Assembly (NCBI RefSeq): GCF_003590335.1
Contig: NZ_MIET01000070.1
Span: 186,001 to 250,000 of the forward strand
Length of the DNA stretch: 64,000 nucleotides
From: Pseudoalteromonas sp. MSK9-3
GTDB taxonomy: Bacteria > Pseudomonadota > Gammaproteobacteria > Enterobacterales > Alteromonadaceae
Direction: 5' to 3'
Under the pieces are notes generated by a model. The model had not been told where the DNA came from. It did not search any database and saw nothing but the letters and a program-made list of their open reading frames with translations. Both the position numbers and the translations under genes were made by a program. Shown here piece by piece: positions 9,632 to 17,872 of this stretch; the first letter of the stretch is position 1; every line of letters starts with the position of its first letter.

Positions 9632-10201
9632 ATGAGCACATCTTTAATTAACACAACAATCAAACCTTTTAATGCAACCGCTTACCACAATGGCGACTTT
9701 GTAGAAGTAAGCGAACAAGACTTACTAGGCAAGTGGTCTATCGTTTTCTTTTACCCTGCAGATTTTACGTTTGTTTGTCCGACTGAACTGGGTGATGTTG
9801 CTGATTATTACGCGCAGTTACAAGAAATGGGCGTCGAGGTTTACTCGGTATCAACAGATACGCATTTCACTCACAAAGCGTGGCACGATACATCAGACAC
9901 AATACAAAAAATCAAATTCCCAATGATTGGCGACCCTACAGGACGCATCACACGCAACTTCGGTGTAATGATTGAAGAAGAAGGCCTTGCGCTTCGTGGT
10001 ACATTCGTGATTAACCCTGAAGGAGAAATCAAGGTAATCGAAACACACGACTTAGGTATTGGTCGAAGTGCAAAAGAGCTACTTCGCAAAGTACAAGCTG
10101 CACAATATATTGCCAGCCATGACGGTGAAGTATGCCCTGCATCTTGGCAGCCAGGTGAAGAAACACTTGCGCCTTCTTTAGATTTAGTAGGAAAAATCTA
10201 A
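9632..10201 (+). CDS. ahpC: Alkyl hydroperoxide reductase subunit C (typical 2-Cys peroxiredoxin)
   Basis: A 189-residue cytoplasmic peroxidase. The peroxidatic Cys49 lies in FTFVCPTE and the resolving Cys168 in GEVCPASW; length and both motifs match AhpC. It reduces H2O2 and organic peroxides and is recycled by AhpF, encoded 68 bp downstream. The start follows GAGAGAGC. The 268-bp upstream spacer contains a dyad GATTAGTTTAATCTAAA at 9505-9521 that resembles half of an OxyR site (about 11 of 16 positions by eye); the second half-site is poor, so OxyR control is plausible from family knowledge but not shown. Confidence 0.97.
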   Translation: MSTSLINTTIKPFNATAYHNGDFVEVSEQDLLGKWSIVFFYPADFTFVCPTELGDVADYYAQLQEMGVEVYSVSTDTHFTHKAWHDTSDTIQKIKFPMIGDPTGRITRNFGVMIEEEGLALRGTFVINPEGEIKVIETHDLGIGRSAKELLRKVQAAQYIASHDGEVCPASWQPGEETLAPSLDLVGKI

Positions 10202-10269
10202 TAGAAAATACTGCTCATGGGGTGACTTAGTTGCCCCGTGTATCACTTATTGCTGTGAGGAAATTAAGC

Positions 10270-11841
10270 ATGCTCGATGAAAATATCAAACACCAACTAC
10301 AAAGCCATTTTAGTGCCATTACTAATCCGATTGAGCTGATCATTGCCCTCGATGACAGCAATAAATCAAAAGAAATTCAAACCTTAGCAGACGATCTAGC
10401 GTCACTAAGTGAGCACATTTCAATTAAACATGCGACGCAAGCGAACACACGTAAGCCCAGCATGGCGGTATGTTCCCCAGATAAGCACACCCACATTGAG
10501 TTTGCAGGTGTGCCAATGGGTCATGAATTTACATCATTGGTTTTAGCATTACTACAAACTGGTGGTCACCCAGCTAAAGCGTCAGAGGATGAAATTTCGC
10601 AGATCAAAGCACTCGATAAACCGCTTAATTTTGAGGTTTATATTTCATTGAGTTGCCAGACTTGTCCGCAAGTTGTGCAGGCGCTTAACTTAATGGCTGC
10701 CACTAACCCTAATGTACGTTCGACGATGATAGATGGCGCGTTATTTCAAGACGAGGTCAATGAGCGCAACATATTAGCGGTGCCTGCGGTTTACTTAAAT
10801 GGAGAGTTATTCTCACAGGGGGCTGTTACCCTGAGTGATATTTTAAATAAGGTTGATAGTACATCAGCAGAGAAAAATGCGGCAAAGCTTAATAAAAAAG
10901 GGGTTTTTGATGTACTTGTTGTTGGCGGTGGTCCGGCTGGGGCATCAGCGGCAATTTATTCAGCCAGGAAAGGGCTTAAAACGGGCGTTGTTGCTGATAA
11001 GTTTGGCGGCCAAGTCTCAGAGACGCTCGGCATAGAAAACTTTATTTCTGTACAAGCAACACAAGGTCCTAAACTGGTGGCGCAATTAGAAGAACACGTT
11101 AACCAGTATGAAGTCGATATTATGAAAGGGCAAAGAGCGCTCAGTGTATCTGCAGATGAATTACTGAGCATTGAACTTGAAAGTGGTGCAACGTTAAAAG
11201 CCAAATCGATAGTTGTCGCGACAGGTGCTCGATGGAGAAGCATGAATGTGCCAGGAGAAGCTGAATATAAAGGCCGAGGAGTTGCGTATTGCCCTCATTG
11301 CGATGGCCCATTATTCAAAGGTAAACCGGTTGCTGTTATTGGCGGTGGAAACTCAGGAATAGAGGCCGCGATAGACTTAGCCAACATTGTAGAGCAGGTC
11401 ACCGTACTGGAATTTGCCGACACCTTGCGTGCTGATGACGTCTTGATCAAAAAAGCACGCAGTTTACCAAACATAACAATCATTACTCATGCACAAACAA
11501 CACAAGTACTTGGGGATGATAAGAAAGTCACTGGCTTAACCTATATTGACAGAGATACACACGTTGAACATCAACTGCCAGTAGCGGGTATTTTTGTACA
11601 AATTGGCCTAATACCAAACAGTGAATGGTTACAAAATTCAGATGTGGCATTAACTCAATTTGGTGAAATTGAAGTTGATGGTAAAGGCGCGACTTCAATG
11701 CCTGGGGTATATGCCGCAGGAGATGTTACCTCTAGTGCTTTTAAACAGATCATAATTGCAATGGGCTCTGGTGCAACCGCAAGCCTAGGAGCATTTGATT
11801 ACTTGATACGTCATGACACAAGTAAAGCTCAAGCCGCCTAA
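10270..11841 (+). CDS. ahpF: Alkyl hydroperoxide reductase subunit F
   Basis: A 523-residue flavoprotein (E. coli AhpF is 521). The N-terminal tandem thioredoxin-like region carries SCQTCPQ, followed by an FAD-binding GGGPAGASAA and NAD(P)-binding GGGNSGIEAA. The redox-active pair is in YCPHCDGP. It transfers electrons from NADH through FAD and two disulfides to AhpC. I use the ATG at 10270 because GAGGA lies about eight bases before it; an in-frame TTG at 10231 is not needed. It forms an operon with ahpC and ends before a strong terminator at 11974-12009. Confidence 0.97.
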   Translation: MLDENIKHQLQSHFSAITNPIELIIALDDSNKSKEIQTLADDLASLSEHISIKHATQANTRKPSMAVCSPDKHTHIEFAGVPMGHEFTSLVLALLQTGGHPAKASEDEISQIKALDKPLNFEVYISLSCQTCPQVVQALNLMAATNPNVRSTMIDGALFQDEVNERNILAVPAVYLNGELFSQGAVTLSDILNKVDSTSAEKNAAKLNKKGVFDVLVVGGGPAGASAAIYSARKGLKTGVVADKFGGQVSETLGIENFISVQATQGPKLVAQLEEHVNQYEVDIMKGQRALSVSADELLSIELESGATLKAKSIVVATGARWRSMNVPGEAEYKGRGVAYCPHCDGPLFKGKPVAVIGGGNSGIEAAIDLANIVEQVTVLEFADTLRADDVLIKKARSLPNITIITHAQTTQVLGDDKKVTGLTYIDRDTHVEHQLPVAGIFVQIGLIPNSEWLQNSDVALTQFGEIEVDGKGATSMPGVYAAGDVTSSAFKQIIIAMGSGATASLGAFDYLIRHDTSKAQAA

Positions 11842-11973
11842 GGGCAACTAGATTAGATGGAAGGCTGTTTAAGGCCACTCGAGTGAACAGTACTTTCAAC
11901 GTATTTATATAACGCCGATTTTAAAAAATCATTGCATGTCAGTTCGTTAGGTACTGACAACACCCAGCAATGC

Positions 11974-12009
11974 AAAGCCATTTAATACCCAAGTATTAAA
12001 TGGCTTTTT
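11974..12009 (+). terminator. Intrinsic terminator after ahpF
   Basis: GCCATTTAATAC, a CCAA loop and the exact complementary arm are followed by TTTTT on the plus strand. Three A residues precede the stem, so it could work in both directions. The stop codon of the convergent DM13 gene lies inside the 3' arm. Confidence 0.9.
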
Positions 12010-12499
12010 CGGTTACACCCTCTTTTATAATGACTTGGTATTGGGCTGCAGAAATAAATTGAGAAAAGCTTTCACACCAAATTATCACGGTATTGAATGC
12101 TTCTATATCAATATGCTTTGGAACAGTAACAATAAAAGAGTCAAACGTTTTTATGTCAGCAATACTGATCATTTCTGACTTCAAACGCATGAAGTCAGCT
12201 TCTGTTTCTACAAACTGCTTTGCCAAGTACAACTTATAATCAGGTCCCGGTGCGATGGTGCCTTGAAAAGCAATGGTGTCTGTTGAGATGCTCACATCAC
12301 CTTTTGCAAAATGTAGCAAGTCTGAATCTTTCAGTGAACTGACGAACTGCCCCTTGTGCTTTACATGTTGAGTGGCAGTAGCGAGTTCTAGCATACTTGG
12401 ACTCGCAGGTGCACTGATAATAGGCAGTGCGTACAGGCCGCTCAAAAAACCCACAAAAAATGTAACAACAATTAACAATGTCAGTTTTACTATTTTCAT
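11996..12499 (-). CDS. DM13-domain protein, membrane-anchored or exported
   Basis: A 167-residue protein with one N-terminal hydrophobic segment (IVKLTLLIVVTFFVGFLSGL). Residues about 55-160 match the DM13 pattern: G.F.S...H...G (KGQFVSSLKD), a middle DYKLYLAK strand and the terminal WCESFSQFISAAQY. The conserved cysteine in WCE is thought to take part in electron transfer. It most likely acts in the periplasm, anchored by its N-terminus. It stands alone, convergent with ahpF and divergent from the chitin cluster. Confidence 0.8.
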   Translation of the reverse strand: MKIVKLTLLIVVTFFVGFLSGLYALPIISAPASPSMLELATATQHVKHKGQFVSSLKDSDLLHFAKGDVSISTDTIAFQGTIAPGPDYKLYLAKQFVETEADFMRLKSEMISIADIKTFDSFIVTVPKHIDIEAFNTVIIWCESFSQFISAAQYQVIIKEGVTEKAI

Positions 12500-12966
12500 T
12501 TATCCGCGACCTTTTCAAATTAGTTAGCGCTGATTATAGCGTATTGAGATCAGCTAAATCGCTAATTTTATTCATAAAGGACAAGTTTCTAGAACTTTTG
12601 ATAGTTAAAAAATACTAATCAAATTATTTTTATTAGTACTTTTTACCCTTGCTACTGGTTTGATATGCTTTATTTGTAACGAATGAAATACACATAAAGA
12701 ATAAATATTGGTGTGAATTTTGTGCTAATTTTTGGTTTTATTCATGTTATTGTATTGTTTTTATCAATAAATACAATGAGTTTCACTGTATTTCTAAATG
12801 TTATGTTATTTTATTTCTAATCCTTTTTTGTGTTTGTTTTTATTTTTGCTAACCCCTTGTGGTTGGTTTTTTCGAGTGTAGAATTCTGCGCCGTGTCTAC
12901 CTATGGGTACATTTGTAACCATTAAGTGGCATAAATAACAAAAAACATACAAATTAGGAAGGTTTC
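12500..12966. promoter_or_regulatory. 467-bp AT-rich spacer upstream of the chitin cluster
   Basis: No open frame or structural RNA was recognised. The stretch about 12600-12850 is very AT-rich with many T-runs and should contain the promoter of the first chitinase and of the divergent DM13 gene. A Shine-Dalgarno sequence (AGGAAGG) lies just before 12967. I could not pick a specific operator. Confidence 0.4.
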
Positions 12967-15900
12967 ATGCCGTATTCACGCGACCATAAGCGTATTTTTC
13001 AATTTAGCGCAATAACAGCCGCTATGCTGAGCAGTTCAGCATTCGCTGCGATTGATTGTGCCCCGTTAGATAAGTGGCAAGCAAACACCATTTACACCAG
13101 TGGTGATCAAGTTCAGCAAGATGATGTTGCTTATAAAGCCAATTGGTGGAACAAAACATCTCCGAAGCTCCGTTCAGGTCAGTGGCAAGAGTGGAGTAAA
13201 CTAGGTAACTGTTCGTCATCAGAGCCTGAAAATACAGCCCCAAGTGTGGATTGGCTAAAGCCTGCAGCTGATGTTACTGTGCTTGAAAATGACAGCGTTA
13301 TCATTGAGTTTGCCGCGACCGACAGTGATGGAACCGTTAAGCAGGTTGCGGTGTATCATGATGATGAACTCGTGCGTGTGTTAGACAGTGCCCCGTATTT
13401 GTTTAACTGGCAAGCAAAGGTCGGTGAACATCAATTTCATGCCGTCGCATTAGATGATGATGGAGATACCGGACGTTCTATTAGTCGCAAAGTGACAGTA
13501 AACACTTTACCGAAAGACACCAATAACGCGCCCACTGTGCGTCTTGCAGCGCAATTGCCTTCAGAGCTTGAAGTGGGTGCGAGCATAGGCTTTACACTTC
13601 AAGCAAATGACTTAGATGAAGATACACTCAAGCAAGTGTTGCGTCTTAATGGCGAGATACTGGTTGAAACGACTGATCTAACCCACCAGTTTGATTGGCA
13701 AGCGAAAGCAGCAGGCCGTCAGGTATTTACGTTAAGTGCAATTGATGAACATGGCGCTGAGTCAGAAGTAGTACAACGGGTATTTACAGTAAAAGAAAAA
13801 GGCGACCAGCCAGACAGTCATGACAACTGTCGTCCTGCCGGTTTGTATCAAACGCCGGATGTAACACCTGCTTACTGCGATATATACGACAGTGAAGGTC
13901 GCGAAAAAATGGGGGTTGATCACCCCCGTCGTGTTATTGGTTACTTTACGAGCTGGAGAACGGGTAAAAATGATCAGCCGAGTTACCTAGTTAAAGATAT
14001 TCCTTGGGATAAAATCACCCACATCAACTATGCATTTGCCCATGTTAATGCTGAAAATGAAATCAGCATTGGTAACCCAAACGCCGAAAACAACGCGGCA
14101 ACCAATATGACGTGGCCGGGTGTCGCGGGTGCTGAGATGGATCCTGCGCTCCCTTATACGGGTCACTTTAACCTCCTAAATAAATATAAGCAGCAATATC
14201 CTCACGTAAAAACCATGATCTCTGTCGGTGGCTGGGCTGAGACTGGCGGCTTCTTTGACGAAACAGGAAAACGCGTTGCCAGTGGTGGGTTTTATACAAT
14301 GACAACCAATGAAGATGGCAGCGTTAATCACGCAGGCATTAACGCATTTGTTGCCAGTAGTGTGGAATTTTTGCGGACTTATGGCTTTGATGGCTTAGAC
14401 GTCGACTATGAATATCCATCGTCAATGAAAGACTCAGGGCATCCTGAGGACTTTGAGATCAGCAACCAGCGTCGTGCGGGGTTGAACAAGTCTTATCAAG
14501 TACTGATGAAAGCATTACGTGAGGCACTTGATAAAGCCGGTGAACACGATGATAAACATTATATGTTGACCATTGCTTCGCCTTCGTCAGGCTATTTATT
14601 ACGCGGGATGGAAACCTTTCAAACGGCGCAATATTTAGACTTCGTGAATATTATGTCATACGACTTACACGGCGCATGGAACGACCATGTGGGGCATAAC
14701 GCACCTTTATTCGATACAGGTAAAGATTCTGAGTTAAAGGTGTGGAATGTATATGGTACTAAAGAGTTTGGTGGTATTGGCTATTTGAATACCGACTGGG
14801 CGGTGAATTACTTCAGAGGCGCATTGCCATCAGGGCGAATTAATATTGGCTTGCCGTATTACACCCGAGGTTTTCAAGGTGTGAATGGCGCAGAGAATGG
14901 CTTATGGGGGCGTGCACCGCTGCCAAATCAAAGCGATTGTCCTAAAGGCACCGGCATTGGTGACAAAAACAAATGTGGTAACGGCGCGGTTGGCATCGAT
15001 AACTTATGGCATGATCTTGAAAATGGTCAAGAAGTGGCTGCAGGTAGCAACCCGTTATGGCATGCTAAAAACTTAGAAAATGGCATAGTACCTAGTTACT
15101 TGGCTACCTATGGTCTGACGCCAGAGTCTGATCCTGATGATGTTATGACGGGGAAATATGAACGTCATTACGATGAGGTTGCCGTGGCCCCTTGGCTGTG
15201 GAATGCCCAGAAAAAAGTGTTCTTATCAATAGAAGATACTGAGTCTATGAAGACAAAGTTAGATTATGTTATTGATAAAGACTTAGGTGGCGTGATGTTC
15301 TGGGAGCTTGCCGGTGACTATGCATTTGATGCCAATAAGGGCGAATACTTTATGGGCTCGACGATGACATCGTTGGCGTATGACACTTTTAATCAAAGTG
15401 GCAAAGCGTATGGAGCGCATTTAGGGGACTCGCAGTTTACACCACCTGAAACGGCGGTCGATGTGAGGTTTGTTGCCAAAGACTTCCCAGTCGGTGACCA
15501 AAACTATCCGATCAGACCTACTTTTGCTTTTACGAACCACTCAGAAATTGATTTAACGGGGGCAAAAATATCGTTCAACGTGCCAACGTCAACGTCTGCT
15601 ATTTTCAAGTCAAATTGGAATGCACAGAAAAAGCTTGGGATGCAAGTTGAATTAGATAACTCAAATGCCTCTGGTAATAACATTGGCGGATTTGAAAATG
15701 AATTCCATCGCTTTTCAATCACCTTAAAAAATCAATGGGGTGGCCAGCTTGAGTCTTTCAAAAAAGGCGAAACAGTCAATGCGCAAGTGATGTATTACAT
15801 GCCCATTACTGGGCCGGTAAATTTCGTGATTGAAAAAGATGGTAAAAAGTACGCGTTTGCAACAGAGTACCCAGCGCTGCCAGTTGCTAATAACGACACA

Positions 15901-16128
15901 CCCGACCCAGGTGATGGCACCCCCCCATCAGACAAACAATGTAATGGCATTGATGTATCAACGCTTAATACCTATCCAAACTGGCCGCGTACTAACTGGG
16001 CTGGACAGCCAAGTCACGCATTAGGTGGCGACCACATCATTCACAACCAAGCTGTATTTAAGGCGAAGTGGTGGACCAATAGTGCGCCGTCTGATGGCGG
16101 TGCTTGGCAAAAAGTGTGTGACATTTAA
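12967..16128 (+). CDS. chiA: Secreted GH18 chitinase with N- and C-terminal chitin-binding modules
   Basis: A 1053-residue exported enzyme. Order: signal peptide (cut near SSSAFA, about 28); a CBM5/12 module (31-82, with YKANWW); two Ig-like domains (about 91-178 and 187-272); a GH18 catalytic barrel (about 318-800) with SVGGW and the DxxDxDxE active site D475, D478, D480, E482 (DGLDVDYE); a beta-rich accessory domain (about 815-960); and a divergent C-terminal CBM (AKWW). It hydrolyses beta-1,4 bonds in chitin by substrate-assisted catalysis, outside the cell, presumably after type II secretion. It is first of four co-directional chitin-related genes; the next starts 69 bp downstream. Confidence 0.96.
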   Translation: MPYSRDHKRIFQFSAITAAMLSSSAFAAIDCAPLDKWQANTIYTSGDQVQQDDVAYKANWWNKTSPKLRSGQWQEWSKLGNCSSSEPENTAPSVDWLKPAADVTVLENDSVIIEFAATDSDGTVKQVAVYHDDELVRVLDSAPYLFNWQAKVGEHQFHAVALDDDGDTGRSISRKVTVNTLPKDTNNAPTVRLAAQLPSELEVGASIGFTLQANDLDEDTLKQVLRLNGEILVETTDLTHQFDWQAKAAGRQVFTLSAIDEHGAESEVVQRVFTVKEKGDQPDSHDNCRPAGLYQTPDVTPAYCDIYDSEGREKMGVDHPRRVIGYFTSWRTGKNDQPSYLVKDIPWDKITHINYAFAHVNAENEISIGNPNAENNAATNMTWPGVAGAEMDPALPYTGHFNLLNKYKQQYPHVKTMISVGGWAETGGFFDETGKRVASGGFYTMTTNEDGSVNHAGINAFVASSVEFLRTYGFDGLDVDYEYPSSMKDSGHPEDFEISNQRRAGLNKSYQVLMKALREALDKAGEHDDKHYMLTIASPSSGYLLRGMETFQTAQYLDFVNIMSYDLHGAWNDHVGHNAPLFDTGKDSELKVWNVYGTKEFGGIGYLNTDWAVNYFRGALPSGRINIGLPYYTRGFQGVNGAENGLWGRAPLPNQSDCPKGTGIGDKNKCGNGAVGIDNLWHDLENGQEVAAGSNPLWHAKNLENGIVPSYLATYGLTPESDPDDVMTGKYERHYDEVAVAPWLWNAQKKVFLSIEDTESMKTKLDYVIDKDLGGVMFWELAGDYAFDANKGEYFMGSTMTSLAYDTFNQSGKAYGAHLGDSQFTPPETAVDVRFVAKDFPVGDQNYPIRPTFAFTNHSEIDLTGAKISFNVPTSTSAIFKSNWNAQKKLGMQVELDNSNASGNNIGGFENEFHRFSITLKNQWGGQLESFKKGETVNAQVMYYMPITGPVNFVIEKDGKKYAFATEYPALPVANNDTPDPGDGTPPSDKQCNGIDVSTLNTYPNWPRTNWAGQPSHALGGDHIIHNQAVFKAKWWTNSAPSDGGAWQKVCDI

Positions 16129-16197
16129 CCATTCTGGTTTAGAGAGCGAAAAACACACAGTCTAATTCAAGGGTCGCTTGCGGCCCTAGGGAAACTT

Positions 16198-17790
16198 ATG
16201 AAACAACAATTAACACTGACAGCGGTTGCGCTGGGGATCACTGTCGCTGCAATACCGCAGGTGCATGCCCACGGATATATGGATAGCCCTAAAGCGCGTC
16301 AAACCATTTGCCAAGAACAAGGGGGCTTTTGGTGGCCAAAAGATGGCAGCAATATTCCAAATGCGGCATGTCGAGCTGCTTTTCTAAAAAGCGACCATGT
16401 ACAGTTTATTCAAAGGCATGAATTTGCAGCGAACGTGGCAGATTTCAATAATCAAACTGCGGTTGAAGCGGCAGTGCCAAATGGCAAGTTATGCGCCGCT
16501 GGCGATGCCAATAAAGCGGGTATGAATATCGCTTCTGCTGATTGGCAGCGCACGGTGGTTAAGCCAAATAGTAATGGTGATATAAAAGTTCGATATCGCG
16601 CCACTACTCCACACAATCCTAGTTTTTGGCAGTTCTATGTAACTAAGCCGGGCACTGCGATCAGTACAGAGTCACTGCGCTGGGACCAGCTTGAGCTGGT
16701 GCAAGAGCATGACAATGTGGCATTTTTTATGGCACCTGATGGCAAGCGATATTATGAAATGACGGTTGCTATCCCTGAGCAGTTTACAGGTGACGCTATT
16801 TTATATAGCCGTTGGCAGCGAGATGATGTGGTTGGAGAAGGGTTTTACAACTGTAGCGATATTACCATTGAACGCACAGATAGCACGCCTGATCCGGTGG
16901 TTTGGCACTCAGCTGGTTTTTACGTAAAGCAAGGTCAAGACGCATTAGCGGGTGACACGGTATGGCTGCGTTTGTTTGATGCAAACGGACAAGAACTCAT
17001 TCAACAGCAATTTAAAGTAACTGAGCACTCATTAGATTGGGCGATGCAATTGGCTCAGCTAGTTGTGCAAGATAATCCTGATTTGATTCAGATTGGTGTT
17101 AAGTCAGCAACAGGTGATGTGACATTCGATCATCAAAACCTGTCATCCAATCAGGTTTTTGTTAGTGACACAGCGCATAGCTACAATTTAAGTATTGTAA
17201 AGCAACCAGTTAACACAGCGCCGACAGTACATACGCCACAGCCATTAACATTAGAAGAAAATACCAATAAGCACTTACATGTTCATGCCTTTGACGATGA
17301 GCAAAGCACGCTAACCTTTGCTTGGCAGTTGCCTAACGCGCTGAGCTATACAGGGGCTGGTTCAACAATCACAGTCACCGCACCTGAAGTGACTGCAGAC
17401 ACTGAGTATACCGGGCAGGTTACGGTCTCTGATGGGATGTTAAGTAAAACGGTTCCGCTACATATCACTGTCACTAACAAGGTAACCCCGCCAACGCCTC
17501 CGACACCGCCAGAAGGTGACACGTGGCAAGCAAATAAAGTCTATACCGCCGGAGATACTGCGGTTTACAACGGAAAAACCTATCGTGCTAAATGGTGGGT
17601 AAAAGGTCAGCGACCAGACCAAAGCCAAGCGTGGCAATTAGTAACAACAGACGATAGCAGCAATGCGTGGAATGCAAGTACGGCTTATCAAGGGGGCAGT
17701 ATTGTGACCTTTCAAAGCCAGAAGTACAAAGCGCGCTGGTGGACTCGAGGCCAGCAGCCAGGCAGTAATGCTGTGTGGCAGAAACTATAA
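16198..17790 (+). CDS. AA10 lytic polysaccharide monooxygenase, GbpA-like, two CBM5/12
   Basis: A 530-residue protein. The signal peptide ends ...QVHA, leaving His25 (HGYMDSP) as the mature N-terminus, the first ligand of the copper histidine brace; the second is His139 in TTPHNPSFWQFYVTKPG. After the AA10 domain (25 to about 228) comes a GbpA domain-2-like region (about 238-330, WHSAGFYVKQGQDA), one Ig/PKD-like domain (about 337-425), a Thr/Pro linker and two CBM5/12 modules (AKWW and ARWW). It oxidatively cuts crystalline chitin and boosts the flanking chitinases. It lies between two GH18 genes; AGGG precedes the ATG. Confidence 0.95.
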   Translation: MKQQLTLTAVALGITVAAIPQVHAHGYMDSPKARQTICQEQGGFWWPKDGSNIPNAACRAAFLKSDHVQFIQRHEFAANVADFNNQTAVEAAVPNGKLCAAGDANKAGMNIASADWQRTVVKPNSNGDIKVRYRATTPHNPSFWQFYVTKPGTAISTESLRWDQLELVQEHDNVAFFMAPDGKRYYEMTVAIPEQFTGDAILYSRWQRDDVVGEGFYNCSDITIERTDSTPDPVVWHSAGFYVKQGQDALAGDTVWLRLFDANGQELIQQQFKVTEHSLDWAMQLAQLVVQDNPDLIQIGVKSATGDVTFDHQNLSSNQVFVSDTAHSYNLSIVKQPVNTAPTVHTPQPLTLEENTNKHLHVHAFDDEQSTLTFAWQLPNALSYTGAGSTITVTAPEVTADTEYTGQVTVSDGMLSKTVPLHITVTNKVTPPTPPTPPEGDTWQANKVYTAGDTAVYNGKTYRAKWWVKGQRPDQSQAWQLVTTDDSSNAWNASTAYQGGSIVTFQSQKYKARWWTRGQQPGSNAVWQKL

Positions 17791-17872
17791 CCACCTTATA
17801 AAACATTAAATTTCATTGCTTTAAAAAAGCTTTAAATAATAACTATTAAAACAACATACTATAGGAAAAACT